Positions 1 through 9,057 of a stretch of DNA of 64,000 bases are shown here, in pieces. Each line of letters opens with the position of its first letter. The first letter of the stretch is position 1. The position numbers and the translations under genes are program-made. The DNA is from Chitinophagaceae bacterium (lineage in GTDB: Bacteria; Bacteroidota; Bacteroidia; Cytophagales; Cytophagaceae). The stretch covers positions 1-64,000 of the forward strand of contig JAQBNS010000037.1 in assembly GCA_028288405.1 (NCBI GenBank), given 5' to 3'. The notes beneath the pieces were generated by a model. That model did no database searches, had not been told where the DNA came from, and saw only the letters and a list, made by a program, of their open reading frames with translations.

Positions 1-29
1 ATTGAAAAGCTTCTGCAAATTAATGGTGA

Positions 30-920
30 TCATTTCTTCAACGCTTTTTCATTTTTCAACATTTGCTTCAACTTGTCTGATACCGGTGATTCAAATTTTC
101 TTCCAAAAAGAGCAGTAGAATTTTTCATTTTATCGAAGTCTGTATTGTCTAATACAGCCGGATGAGCAGGACTTACGCTACGACCCGATGTCCAGTCGAT
201 GTAGCGCAAATTATCATTGACTACATTTGTGGCATAAGGCGAATTCATAATTACCGTTTGAAAATACATCTCTTCTGCACAAAAAGTATATTTCATTCTA
301 TTCAGTAAGTAAGGCTGCTTACTTGTATAATCAATTACGTGCTGCAAGGTTTCTTTCGTTAAGCTCCACCAGGTATCGCCGGCATACAGCGGAGGAACCC
401 GAGACGAAATTCGTCTCTTAAATCCAATTTTTTGTTGCCAGGCTATAAACCGAACAATCCATTGAGCATTTTTCTTTGCATCAAAAATGTCGTAGAAATT
501 ATAATACTCCACACGATTCATACCTCCATGGACCCAATTCTTATAAGGCATCTTATGATATGTAAGATAATCTCTCCGATCTGATTGAGTGGCAAATGAT
601 TTAAAATATGCCAGATCCTTTATAGGAAAATCCTGACCACTGATCAAATGAAAATAAATCGTATCTGAATTTTTTAATGCTTCTTCGGCCAACAATAAAC
701 AGGACCTCAAATGATTCCGCCCGCCCCAGTTGACCGTATAATAATCTGATACAAATTTCACCTGACGAAAGGAGCGGATTTTCTGAACAACCGTTTCATT
801 TGGAAAATGCTTCTTATCGATGTGAATATAACATTCAAACGACTCGTCATCAAAAAACTGAATGATATCAGTCAGGTGATCAAAATCTTTATAAGCAGTG
901 ATCAAAAGGGCCTGTTTCAT
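30..920 (-). CDS. GT14-like (Core-2/I-branching) glycosyltransferase
   Basis: This 296-residue protein resembles the Core-2/I-branching beta-1,6-N-acetylglucosaminyltransferase family (GT14), which transfers a sugar from a nucleotide-sugar onto a glycan. Visible family features are the N-terminal MKQALLITAY strand with a following HIDKK segment, the central FHLISGQDFPIKD stretch that matches the family's 'SG.D.P.' motif, and the later AGDTWWSLT and CAEEMYFQT segments typical of these enzymes. There is no signal peptide or clear membrane segment, so a cytoplasmic location is likely. It is the last gene of a three-gene minus-strand operon after the MBOAT and SGNH genes, 20 bases from the latter. 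I infer a role in making or decorating an exopolysaccharide. The exact sugar and acceptor cannot be read from the sequence. Confidence 0.82.
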   Translation of the reverse strand: MKQALLITAYKDFDHLTDIIQFFDDESFECYIHIDKKHFPNETVVQKIRSFRQVKFVSDYYTVNWGGRNHLRSCLLLAEEALKNSDTIYFHLISGQDFPIKDLAYFKSFATQSDRRDYLTYHKMPYKNWVHGGMNRVEYYNFYDIFDAKKNAQWIVRFIAWQQKIGFKRRISSRVPPLYAGDTWWSLTKETLQHVIDYTSKQPYLLNRMKYTFCAEEMYFQTVIMNSPYATNVVNDNLRYIDWTSGRSVSPAHPAVLDNTDFDKMKNSTALFGRKFESPVSDKLKQMLKNEKALKK

Positions 921-940
921 AAATGAATTATTTCAAACTA

Positions 941-2086
941 TTATAGACTTCTATATTCTTCAATCTCTGACTTATGATAATCAAAAATAGTTTTCATTGC
1001 CTTATAACTAATATGATACTCGTCCAAAAAGTCAGGTTCATCAGCAATGGCTTTAAGTTTATATACATTTGGATTGTACGAACCAATCACTAACATACCC
1101 TTTTCTTTTACCAAAGCATTCAATTTCTGTTCTACCAAGTTTTTTTCATAGCCCTCTAAAGCAGCGTATAGAGAAGGATGTACAGGAGAAATGAAGAGTA
1201 TTACACGTACATGTTCTTCTCTTAATCGATCCAAAAGCGAAGTGAATAATTTCATATTTTCCCCTTCTGCGCAATCGTCTCCATAAAAATCTCCTCTGGC
1301 GAACCTACCGAAATTCAGGGCGCGACTGTCTATATTTTTCATTTCTTCTGCATTGGGAGCATACATTGTATAGCTGCCATCTTTACGAAGTACAAAATAA
1401 TTAGGAATGTAATTTTCAGATGTACTAGCTACCGGAGATTTGGCAATGACTTTCAACGAAGACTGAAAATAGGACGGTGACAGAAGCTCTATGTAACTTA
1501 GCATTTTAGTCTTCCAAGACTTCTTTGAGGGCAGTCCTCTCAATGGATAATGAAGATCTGCGAGACCTTTCTCGATGTACTCGATCAAATTATCATTGCT
1601 AATAAATTCCCTATTCCTATCTCTGATATAATAGGTTTGTCCATCTTTCAAGGCATCTGTTCTCCTGTAAAAAACCCAGGGGTCTATATTAATGATAACT
1701 GTTCGGGGTATATAATTATACGTTTTATATAACTCATACATAGAAACATAATTCAGTACATTTGAGCCTGGAATGGCGCAATTAAAGTAGGACTCGTTGG
1801 GAAATAGACCAGCTCCTATTTCAGAACTACGGCTTGAACCCCATGTGACAATATCAAAAGCGGGCAATTTTTTATTCCGTCTCTCCTGTATATAAGCTTC
1901 CTGAAACTTTCCCCATTGAGAAGGCATGGCATAAAGTCTGGCGTTTTGTTTACTGATTATGATATCTTTTACTTCAAGGTATCTTTTAGATATAATTTCT
2001 CCCGGATCTTTAACGATAGTGATACATAACTCTAAAATCAAAAGAGGCAGGATCAAATAAGACATACGTTGTAAGAATTTTTTCAT
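941..2086 (-). CDS. SGNH-like O-acetylation partner of MBOAT
   Basis: A 381-residue protein with one N-terminal membrane segment (about residues 8-25) followed by an extracytoplasmic domain. It has SGNH/AlgX-like signatures: a block-I motif GSSRSSE at residues 83-89 (candidate nucleophilic serine) and a C-terminal D-x-x-H (Asp355, His358, in DEYHIS), the usual position of the other catalytic residues. Its start lies 2 bases after the stop of the MBOAT gene, so the two are translationally close. In known alginate-type systems an MBOAT moves acetyl groups across the membrane and an SGNH partner places them on the glycan. I infer the same division of labour here. The overall sequence is divergent, so a purely structural role is possible. 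Confidence 0.6.
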   Translation of the reverse strand: MKKFLQRMSYLILPLLILELCITIVKDPGEIISKRYLEVKDIIISKQNARLYAMPSQWGKFQEAYIQERRNKKLPAFDIVTWGSSRSSEIGAGLFPNESYFNCAIPGSNVLNYVSMYELYKTYNYIPRTVIINIDPWVFYRRTDALKDGQTYYIRDRNREFISNDNLIEYIEKGLADLHYPLRGLPSKKSWKTKMLSYIELLSPSYFQSSLKVIAKSPVASTSENYIPNYFVLRKDGSYTMYAPNAEEMKNIDSRALNFGRFARGDFYGDDCAEGENMKLFTSLLDRLREEHVRVILFISPVHPSLYAALEGYEKNLVEQKLNALVKEKGMLVIGSYNPNVYKLKAIADEPDFLDEYHISYKAMKTIFDYHKSEIEEYRSL

Positions 2087-2088
2087 CG

Positions 2089-3558
2089 TTAAAATTGAAA
2101 GTAGATGAATCCTGATCGACTAAAGATACCAAAGCAATAAATGCAAATGATGACACCGTAATACAATGACCATTTGTATAGGAAAGGAAGAGTACTGATT
2201 TTGTTCCTCAACGAGGAGTATTTATTACCATAATAATCTACTATAAATAAAATAAAGACAAACAACACTGCCAACACTAACTCTTTCAATAAATTTCCAA
2301 GAATAAAATAAGACATGAAGCCTTGACCATGAATAATTTTATCAATAAAAATATCCCATCCTTTGGTCACATTTGTCACCAATATCCAGGACTTTGAAAT
2401 ATTTTCAGCTCTGAAAAATATCCAGGCAAAGCAAACAGCAGAAAGTGTGATGAACCATGCCGTAATGCGGTTCAGAACAATTGGTATTTTGGCTAAGAGC
2501 AATGTGTTTAAGTATGTTTGTTGCCATAGAATATAACCTATCAAAAAGCAAGCGTGTAATCCCCCCCACACTACAAATGTCCAGTTGGCGCCGTGCCACA
2601 GACCACTGAGCATAAATACCACACTCACGTTAAAGAAGAGTCTAGCTCTGCTTACTCGATTACCTCCTAAAGGAATGTACACATAGTCTCTAAACCAGGA
2701 AGACAAAGACATATGCCAACGGCTCCAAAATTCAGATATATTACTTGACAGATAGGGTTGCTTGAAATTTTTCATCAGTTCAATACCCATCACCTCCGAC
2801 GCTCCTCTGGCGATATCTGAATACCCTGAAAAATCGCAATAGATTTGAATCGCAAAACAGAATGTACTGAATACGATGGCTACGCTATCATACTGCTCGG
2901 GTGTGCCATATACATTGGTCACAAACATTGCAACACGGTCAGCGATAACTACCTTCTTAAACATACCCCAAGCCATCAATTTGAGGCCCGATACTACCCT
3001 GTTGTAATCAAAGTCATGTTTTTTATAAAATTGAGCGATAATGTTTTGAGGTCTTTCGATAGGACCTGCCACCAATTGCGGATAGTACATCACATATAAA
3101 GCATAGATCCCCAAATGCCTTTCCGCTTTTTGATTGCCCCGGTATACTTCAATGGTATAACTAATGGCTTGAAAAGTATGAAAGGAAAGGCCAATGGGAA
3201 GAAGAATATTCAACAAGGGCATATTGTGCTGAATATGCAATGAATCCAGCACAGCATTCATATTGTCTATGAAAAAATTATAATACTTGAAAACAGATAG
3301 AACACCGATATTGGCAACAATACTAAGAATTAAAAAACGCTTCTTCTTATGACCGGGTGCCCCTTCAATCATAATGCCCGCATAATAATCAATGATGATG
3401 GTGAAAAACAAGATCAGAATATAAACCGGAATAAATGCCATGTAAAAAATACAACTGGCGATCAATAAGTGAAGCCATCTATATTTATATGGAATTAAAA
3501 AATATAGGATCGTAACGATTGGAAAAAAAATAACAAACTCTAATGAGTTAAATAACAT
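2089..3558 (-). CDS. MBOAT family O-acyltransferase (AlgI-like)
   Basis: A 489-residue polytopic membrane protein of the membrane-bound O-acyltransferase family, AlgI/DltB branch, of usual length. The conserved catalytic-region histidines are present: WHMSL (His282) and GLWHGANW (His322), with the family motifs VAGPIERP, YCDFSGYSDIARG and RDYVYIPLGGNR. Family members transfer an acyl group, usually acetyl, from a cytoplasmic donor towards an extracytoplasmic glycan. It is the first gene of a minus-strand operon with the SGNH-like and GT14-like genes, which supports acylation of a surface polysaccharide. The start at 3558 puts MLFNSLEF at the N-terminus, as is common in this family. Confidence 0.9.
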   Translation of the reverse strand: MLFNSLEFVIFFPIVTILYFLIPYKYRWLHLLIASCIFYMAFIPVYILILFFTIIIDYYAGIMIEGAPGHKKKRFLILSIVANIGVLSVFKYYNFFIDNMNAVLDSLHIQHNMPLLNILLPIGLSFHTFQAISYTIEVYRGNQKAERHLGIYALYVMYYPQLVAGPIERPQNIIAQFYKKHDFDYNRVVSGLKLMAWGMFKKVVIADRVAMFVTNVYGTPEQYDSVAIVFSTFCFAIQIYCDFSGYSDIARGASEVMGIELMKNFKQPYLSSNISEFWSRWHMSLSSWFRDYVYIPLGGNRVSRARLFFNVSVVFMLSGLWHGANWTFVVWGGLHACFLIGYILWQQTYLNTLLLAKIPIVLNRITAWFITLSAVCFAWIFFRAENISKSWILVTNVTKGWDIFIDKIIHGQGFMSYFILGNLLKELVLAVLFVFILFIVDYYGNKYSSLRNKISTLPFLYKWSLYYGVIICIYCFGIFSRSGFIYFQF

Positions 3559-3882
3559 AAACTAACTGTTCTTTCTGTTAATTATTGAATCCTCTAAGAT
3601 AGAAATAAAATAACAATTTAAGACATTTACTAAACCTGTTTCTAAGTGAGGGGACATCTTACAAGGCACTTGATTCACAGCCTTTCTTTCAGTCTTCCAA
3701 ACTAACCTATTCGTCAGTCATTGCGCATTCTGTAGAATATAATCATCAAGTATAAATCAGCTGATGAGTACATCTTGAATCTTTTTACAATACCTTCCAT
3801 TTCAAAGCTTTTTAAAGGGTGCTTAGCAGGTCCTCTTTCTGGAACATTTTATGCAAAGATTAACCTATAACCAGCGTATCTC
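3559..3882. other. gene-free stretch between divergent genes
   Basis: This 324-base AT-rich spacer separates the divergently read MBOAT operon and topoisomerase IB gene, so it should hold both promoters. I found no convincing TTTG / TAnnTTTG promoter pair, no hairpin terminator, no RNA gene and no open frame that looks protein-coding. Confidence 0.5.
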
Positions 3883-4989
3883 ATGGCCGCCACAACCTCA
3901 GCAAATACCCGATGGACCGTTCCTAAAAAGAAACTCCGTACACTCGTGCACAATTATTCCGCTACCGCTCAGGCAGCAGATCTCATTTATATAGGAGATA
4001 AAGACGATGGCATCACCCGCAAGAAAAAGGCAAACTCAAATGTCTTTGATTATTTTTTTCAAGGTAAAAAAATAAAAGACAAAGCAACATTGGAACGCAT
4101 CAAACACTTGGTGATCCCACCTGCATGGGAACGCGTGTGGATCTCGCCACAGGCGAACGGGCATATACAGGTTACAGGTTACGATGTCAAAAACAGGAAG
4201 CAGTATCGCTACCACAATGCCTGGTCTGCTTTGCGCGATGAAACCAAATACTATCGTTTAAAAGATTTTGCGAAAGCATTGCCGGAAATCAGAAAGCGAT
4301 TGAAAGCAGATTTGTGCAAGCAAGAATTATCTAAAGAAAAAGTACTAGCTGCCGTGGTCAGCGTGATGGAATCAACCAGTATAAGAGTTGGTAACAGTAC
4401 TTATGAAAAGTTATATGGTTCATTTGGCTTGTCTACTTTAAAAGACCGGCATGTAACCATCAAAGGTGACAAATTGATCTTTCAATTTAAAGGTAAGAAA
4501 GGTGTGCAGCATCGTATCTCTTTGAAGAACCGCAAGCTTGCTAACATTGTGACACGCTGCAGGAATATACCGGGACAACAACTCTTTCAATACATAGACG
4601 AAGAAGGCAAACGACACGGCATCGATTCTTTGGAAGTCAATAATTACATCCGTACGATTTCAGGTGGTGATTATACCAGCAAAGACTTTCGTACCTGGAC
4701 AGGTACGATACAATGCCTGTTGGCATTTAAGGAAATAGGTTTCGGAGAGACCAAAACACAACAGAAAAAAAACGTCGTGGAAGCCTTAGATAAAGTGGCC
4801 ATGGCATTGGGTAATACAAGATCCGTATGCAAGAAGCATTACGTGCATCCCGGTATTCTATCGGATTATGAAACACATAAACTGGAAAAGTATTTAAATC
4901 AAATCAGTAAGTTAGAAACCAACTGTGAAAGCAACGACAGCATGACTCCTGCGGAGAAAGTATTGTTAAAAATTCTTGAAGAAAACTAA
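3883..4989 (+). CDS. DNA topoisomerase IB
   Basis: A 368-residue poxvirus/bacterial-type topoisomerase IB, which relaxes supercoils by nicking one strand through a 3'-phosphotyrosine. The N-terminal domain contains the characteristic IPPAWERVWISP segment (about residues 78-89). The catalytic set is visible: SIRVGN (Arg168), a lysine in QFKGKKG (about 203-207), the SKDFRTW box (Arg270) and the tyrosine nucleophile in CKKHYVHP (Tyr320). The length is typical. It is a single gene, convergent with the ATPase gene 11 bases beyond its stop. All catalytic residues appear present, so it should be active. This enzyme class is patchy in bacteria. Confidence 0.93.
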   Translation: MAATTSANTRWTVPKKKLRTLVHNYSATAQAADLIYIGDKDDGITRKKKANSNVFDYFFQGKKIKDKATLERIKHLVIPPAWERVWISPQANGHIQVTGYDVKNRKQYRYHNAWSALRDETKYYRLKDFAKALPEIRKRLKADLCKQELSKEKVLAAVVSVMESTSIRVGNSTYEKLYGSFGLSTLKDRHVTIKGDKLIFQFKGKKGVQHRISLKNRKLANIVTRCRNIPGQQLFQYIDEEGKRHGIDSLEVNNYIRTISGGDYTSKDFRTWTGTIQCLLAFKEIGFGETKTQQKKNVVEALDKVAMALGNTRSVCKKHYVHPGILSDYETHKLEKYLNQISKLETNCESNDSMTPAEKVLLKILEEN

Positions 4990-5000
4990 CTCTTATGTTC

Positions 5001-6155
5001 TTATAAGGCTTCCAAATAAGACTCGTTGAAAAATTGTTTCTTGAACCATAATTCAAACGCGGGATCTAAAAATTCAAGTGTACCATTTACCTCATGAATG
5101 ATATCATTATTCAACAGACTTATTTTGTTTTTGCTCACATTTCTTGGGGTTCCCAATAAATAATGCTGCATGACGGAAGAACTGGTAAATTGGGTTTCCT
5201 GTTTAACTACTGCTTTCAGTAAATTCAATTGTGTGCCACTTATAATTTCAACTTCTCTTTGATATAAAGGAGTGTTGGCCTGAATCAATTCCTGCAAAGC
5301 CAATCCTACCTCTTTGGAAGTCGCTTTCTTAGAGGTTAGGTTCCAGGTATAATGAGACAGTTGCTGCACATACCAGGAATGATTTTTCATAAGCCTTGGA
5401 ATCAAAGCAGCGTCTGTTTCATTGATTTGTTTACCCGAATCGGTAAAACTCTTACAAATAAAATCAATCCATTTTTCACTTTCAATTTTCTGCAACAACA
5501 TGATGTCTCCAAACCTGTAGAAAGGTTTGGAAGGGTTATTAAAAATTTCCGTCATCATGTGTCGTTTGCTTCCGTAAAGGCAATAGGTAACAGACTTCTG
5601 GCGTTGCCAAACCGATCTTAGTTTCTTTTCGAAGGCGATATAATCTTTAAAAGAAGCCAATTGCTGAAATTCATCCAGGCAAATAATAAATTTGATTCCT
5701 TTTTTAGTCGCGATGGTTTCAGGAAGATTCAAAATTTCTTCACTGTGTTTGCGCAGTTCCTTCCAATCAAAACTCACATTAAAATCGGTAGCTGGATCTA
5801 AGCCTAAACTAATAGTAGGAATCAATTGCTTAAAAAAATCCTTCCCACTTCCGATCCACTCCTGCCACTTAGCCGATGATGCTTTAATGACTTCCCTTGC
5901 AAACGCTTCCAAAAACTCCTCTTCACTGTTTACCGCAAACAGATCCATCAAAACAATTTTATGCGTTTTACTTTTACGTTCTATATCAACAATGACTTTT
6001 TCTACCAAAGAAGACTTGCCCCATCGTCTGGGAGAAATGATCATCGTATTGATACCGTTGAGCAAATTGCTTTTTAGCTTAAGCGTTTCTGTTTCACGAT
6101 CTGTAAAGGAATGAACACTTACTGTATTGCCATAAATGAAAGGAGAATTCTTCAT
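5001..6155 (-). CDS. AAA ATPase of the archaeal-type ATPase_2 family
   Basis: A 384-residue P-loop ATPase. The Walker A is SPRRWGKS (about residues 41-48), with serine in place of the usual first glycine, and the Walker B is IICLDEFQQL. The C-terminal part looks like the small winged-helix region of ATPase_2 (PF01637-like) proteins. An open frame continues upstream to 6365, but it runs through the tRNA terminator hairpins and encodes unlikely protein, so I chose the ATG at 6153-6155. The upstream DNA carries TATACC repeats in direct and inverted orientation that may be an operator. Function is unknown; relatives are standalone ATPases, often spread by transfer. No partner gene lies beside it. 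Confidence 0.8.
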   Translation of the reverse strand: MKNSPFIYGNTVSVHSFTDRETETLKLKSNLLNGINTMIISPRRWGKSSLVEKVIVDIERKSKTHKIVLMDLFAVNSEEEFLEAFAREVIKASSAKWQEWIGSGKDFFKQLIPTISLGLDPATDFNVSFDWKELRKHSEEILNLPETIATKKGIKFIICLDEFQQLASFKDYIAFEKKLRSVWQRQKSVTYCLYGSKRHMMTEIFNNPSKPFYRFGDIMLLQKIESEKWIDFICKSFTDSGKQINETDAALIPRLMKNHSWYVQQLSHYTWNLTSKKATSKEVGLALQELIQANTPLYQREVEIISGTQLNLLKAVVKQETQFTSSSVMQHYLLGTPRNVSKNKISLLNNDIIHEVNGTLEFLDPAFELWFKKQFFNESYLEAL

Positions 6156-6164
6156 ACTCGTTTT

Positions 6165-6195
6165 TATACCAAAAGGTATAATACACAAAGGTATA
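6165..6195 (-). promoter_or_regulatory. TATACC direct/inverted repeats before the ATPase gene
   Basis: Ten bases upstream of the ATPase start the + strand reads TATACC, AAAA, GGTATA (6165-6180), a perfect palindrome. A second GGTATA follows at 6190-6195, 15 bases from the first. A palindrome plus a phased extra half-site next to the start codon looks like a regulator binding site. No regulator gene is adjacent, so this is inference. Confidence 0.45.
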
Positions 6196-6269
6196 AAAAA
6201 ATAGTAAAACACAGTTACTGTATTGAGAGGTAGTTTCTTCCCTCTGCGTACGATCCGTATAAACGTAAA

Positions 6270-6307
6270 AACGGAGTATAAAATGCTTTCGCACCCTATA
6301 CTCCGTT
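6270..6307 (-). terminator. second hairpin downstream of tRNA-Thr
   Basis: The arms at 6270-6280 and 6297-6307 are perfectly complementary (11 bp, containing ACGGAGTATA). Read on the minus strand the hairpin is followed by a run of five T, the form of an intrinsic terminator. It would act as a backup to the terminator nearer the tRNA. Confidence 0.6.
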
Positions 6308-6332
6308 CTATTATACTCGTGCTTAAACGAAA

Positions 6333-6388
6333 AAAGTGTGAGTTGGAGTGCGAGTATCGAGACACTCTTCACTTTTCACTCACACTTT
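6333..6388 (-). terminator. intrinsic terminator of tRNA-Thr with heptamer-repeat loop
   Basis: The arms AAAGTGTGAGT (6333-6343) and ACTCACACTTT (6378-6388) pair over 11 bp. On the minus strand the stem is followed by a T tract, and it starts 7 bases after the tRNA 3' end. The segment beside the right arm carries the 19-mer GAGTGAAAAGTGAAGAGTG on the minus strand, which also occurs in the repeat array between lepA and folD. Confidence 0.65.
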
Positions 6389-6394
6389 GTGTTG

Positions 6395-6467
<73 letters not shown>

Positions 6468-6484
6468 AATAATTAATTGGTTTG

Positions 6485-6516
6485 CAAATGTAGGCTCTAT
6501 TCCTCAAAATGCAAAA
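6485..6516 (-). promoter_or_regulatory. Bacteroidota-type promoter of tRNA-Thr
   Basis: On the minus strand a TACATTTG box (6485-6492) matches the -7 consensus TAnnTTTG exactly. Nineteen bases before it is a TTTTG box (6512-6516) matching the -33 TTTG element. The -7 box ends 17 bases before the mature tRNA 5' end, a suitable distance for a short leader. Confidence 0.75.
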
Positions 6517-6527
6517 TAATTAGTGCC

Positions 6528-8291
6528 TCAATCTCTCAATATTTTCACTTTTTTTAACAGCTTATTTACTTCTGCCTCTGCTTCAAGGATTTTACCTTTT
6601 ATTTCTTCTTTGATTTTATCGGCATTCTTACTTCTTCCCCAGAAATCCATGTTGTTTTTATAGGTATCGATCTCTGATTTCAAGCTATTAATTTTTCTTT
6701 GCAGGTCTTTTTCTACTTTTTCAACCTTTACTTTAGAATCTCCGCCACCTTTTGCCTGTAAGACATCCAGTTTCAACTGCCACTCTTCCTTCAGTTCTTC
6801 GCTTAGGGTCTTCAAGTTATCGATCGCTCCTTTTAATGCCTTTGAAAAAGCATCTTGTACCTCTGCAAACTTATTTCTTGGTACGAGCCCGATTTCATTC
6901 CACTCCCTGATCCACTCGTTGAATTTAGATTCCAGGTTATCTGCTGTTACATCCGCAGCCTGTTTGATCGAAGACACCAAGTCAAGTTTCTTTTGTGCAT
7001 TGATGTCCAGTTCTTTCTCCGACTCTGCCTGCTTGTCCCTCTGACGGTTGAAGAAGTAATCACAGGCGTCTTTAAAACGCTTGTAGATACTTTCTTTGTG
7101 TTTAATGGGAACCTGGCCAATTTTTGTCCATTCTTTTTGCAAGCGAATCAAAGTCGCAGATGCTTTTTGAAAATCGTCGCTGTCTTTCAAAGCTTCTGCT
7201 TGTTCACACAATGCGATTTTTAAATGCAGATTATCTTTGCGTTTATCATCTAATGTCTTGAAGAAGGTATTCTTGTTTTGGAAAAATACCTTGCTGGCAT
7301 CCCAAAACTTATTGTTAACCTCCTTGCTGATTTCCTGAGCAACCGGACCCGTTTTTTTCCATTCTTCCTGGATCTTCAAAATGGCTTGTGTCTTTTCTTT
7401 CCACTCGTCGATCTTACCTGAACTGTATGTTTTGAATTCTTCCAACTGATCCAACAGTGCTTTCTTCACCGTCAGACTTTGCTCTCTTTTCTTCTTTAAC
7501 TCTTCAATGAACGAATCTTTCTTCTTGAGCAATTGATCGATGGCTTCACGGTAACGGGCATGGATAGCTTCCGAATCTTCCTTCACTACCGCTCCTACTT
7601 CACGGTACTCCTCCTGCAGCTTACGCAATTCACGCAAGGCTTCAAACGCGTCCTTGTATTTCAATAGCGCTTCTATTTTAGCCACTACTTCCACTTTCAA
7701 TTGAGAATTTTTCTTGCGATCCAGATCTTTCAGTTCGAAATAAATCGCTCTGTTGTTGTAAAAAATTTCCAACAACCCGTGGAAATTGGCATTGAGTTCA
7801 TGCGCCATCGCTCCCGGCACAGGGCCTGTAGCTTTCCATTCCGCTTGTATCTTTTTAAATTCTTCTAATGTATTCGTTCCGTCTTCCGAAGCTACCAATT
7901 GACGTAGTCTTTCCAATAAACTTTGCTTGACTTCCTGATTTTTCTGACGGTTCTTGTCTTGCTCTTTGTAATGGTGTTGCAGACGGTCACGCAGGTTATT
8001 AAAAGCTTTATCGAAAGCTAAAGTCAACTCGTCTTTCTTGAAGTCGAAATCCTTTTCATCCCCACCGGTTTCTAAAAACTTCTGCAAGGCAATCGCTTTC
8101 TCCTGTTCCGTTTGCACATCAAAACTATGACGGATCTCTTTTAGAAATTGTGAAGATTCCGTATAGTCGTCTTCCAACTTCCAATGGTTAATCTTGTCAA
8201 GCAATTGCTTTTTATTCAATTCCTCCAATTCCTCTTTCCAGCTGTGAGCAATGTCTTGATGTAGCTGATCTGTTACCTCCAGATTTTCCAT
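6528..8291 (-). CDS. DUF349 repeat protein
   Basis: A 587-residue, highly charged protein built from about five DUF349 helical repeats. Each carries a W..tG.VP-like core (WKATGPVPG, YREVGAVVK, WKKTGPVAQ, WTKIGQVPI and WNEIGLVPR), followed by helices and ending in a coiled-coil tail. There is no signal peptide or membrane segment, so it is probably cytoplasmic. The open frame extends 16 codons further to a TTG at 8337-8339. I prefer the ATG at 8289-8291, which is preceded by an AGGAAGA-like ribosome site. The function of DUF349 proteins is not established. The neighbouring YqgE gene lies just upstream on the same strand. Confidence 0.85.
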   Translation of the reverse strand: MENLEVTDQLHQDIAHSWKEELEELNKKQLLDKINHWKLEDDYTESSQFLKEIRHSFDVQTEQEKAIALQKFLETGGDEKDFDFKKDELTLAFDKAFNNLRDRLQHHYKEQDKNRQKNQEVKQSLLERLRQLVASEDGTNTLEEFKKIQAEWKATGPVPGAMAHELNANFHGLLEIFYNNRAIYFELKDLDRKKNSQLKVEVVAKIEALLKYKDAFEALRELRKLQEEYREVGAVVKEDSEAIHARYREAIDQLLKKKDSFIEELKKKREQSLTVKKALLDQLEEFKTYSSGKIDEWKEKTQAILKIQEEWKKTGPVAQEISKEVNNKFWDASKVFFQNKNTFFKTLDDKRKDNLHLKIALCEQAEALKDSDDFQKASATLIRLQKEWTKIGQVPIKHKESIYKRFKDACDYFFNRQRDKQAESEKELDINAQKKLDLVSSIKQAADVTADNLESKFNEWIREWNEIGLVPRNKFAEVQDAFSKALKGAIDNLKTLSEELKEEWQLKLDVLQAKGGGDSKVKVEKVEKDLQRKINSLKSEIDTYKNNMDFWGRSKNADKIKEEIKGKILEAEAEVNKLLKKVKILRD

Positions 8292-8357
8292 CTGATCTTC
8301 CTGTTTTGTATTAAAACTTATTTCCTGCAAAATACGCAATTGCTTGTTAATTGCCTG

Positions 8358-8912
8358 TTAATTTAATTTGGGATCAATCGGATAATTACTGATCATTTTA
8401 TACTTCCCGCCTTTCCGTCTCAACACCTCTTTCCAAAGCGTATCCGGATCGGATTCTATGACCAGGTCACTGTCCATGTCATAGGTATACCAGGCTTTTG
8501 ATTTCAATTCATCCTCCAGTTGTCCTACTGACCATCCCGAATAGCCCAGAAATATCTTAATATCCTGAGGCTCCAGGCTTCCGAAATTGAGGTGTTCCTT
8601 GAATTCATCAAAGTCGCCGCCCCAATAGAAAGAATTACTGATCTCTATAGAACCTGTAATAATGGCATTTTTACGGCGGTATACAAAGAAAAGAGTATCC
8701 GTAGCCACCGGTCCCCCAAAGTATACAGAGAATCTGTATTGAATTTGAAGTCCTTCCACCAAATCATTTAAAAACAGCTCCGTTTTCTTATTTAAAATAA
8801 AACCAATGGCGCCTTCCTCCTTATTGTAATCACAAAGTAATACAACTGTTCTGTCAAAATTCGGATCCTCCAAATAGGGCTCTGAAATTAATATGGTTCC
8901 TTTTTCTAACAT
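8358..8912 (-). CDS. YqgE/AlgH family protein
   Basis: A 184-residue member of the YqgE/AlgH (DUF179) family at its usual length. Recognisable segments are the N-terminal KGTILISEPYLEDPNFDRTV, then GFILNK and YFGGPV, and the later IFLGYSGWSVGQLEDEL. Family members are soluble and widespread; a regulatory link in Pseudomonas gave the AlgH name, but the biochemical role is unknown. It is divergent from pdxH, whose start is 146 bases away, and lies upstream of the DUF349 gene on the same strand. The family assignment is firm and the function is open. Confidence 0.92.
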   Translation of the reverse strand: MLEKGTILISEPYLEDPNFDRTVVLLCDYNKEEGAIGFILNKKTELFLNDLVEGLQIQYRFSVYFGGPVATDTLFFVYRRKNAIITGSIEISNSFYWGGDFDEFKEHLNFGSLEPQDIKIFLGYSGWSVGQLEDELKSKAWYTYDMDSDLVIESDPDTLWKEVLRRKGGKYKMISNYPIDPKLN

Positions 8913-9057
8913 TCCTCTAGCCCTTTACTATTTCCATCAATATAAACCATATTTCATTTCAAGGCAAAATATATGCATTGGATTAAATGAGAATAATCAT
9001 AGTATTTTTTTCATTCAACCTCTATCTTTAATCATTCGACCAAGAACGATCATAGCT

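Noticed and set aside
5692..6114. 140-codon frame on the plus strand opposite the ATPase gene
   Set aside because: It is an antisense shadow; the minus-strand frame has intact Walker motifs.
6156..6365. N-terminal extension of the ATPase gene up to 6365
   Set aside because: The stretch contains both tRNA terminator hairpins and the TATACC repeats and encodes an implausible peptide; the ATG at 6155 starts the conserved protein.
8292..8339. TTG-started extension of the DUF349 protein
   Set aside because: An ATG with an AGGAAGA-like ribosome site lies 16 codons downstream, and the extra residues are not typical of the family.
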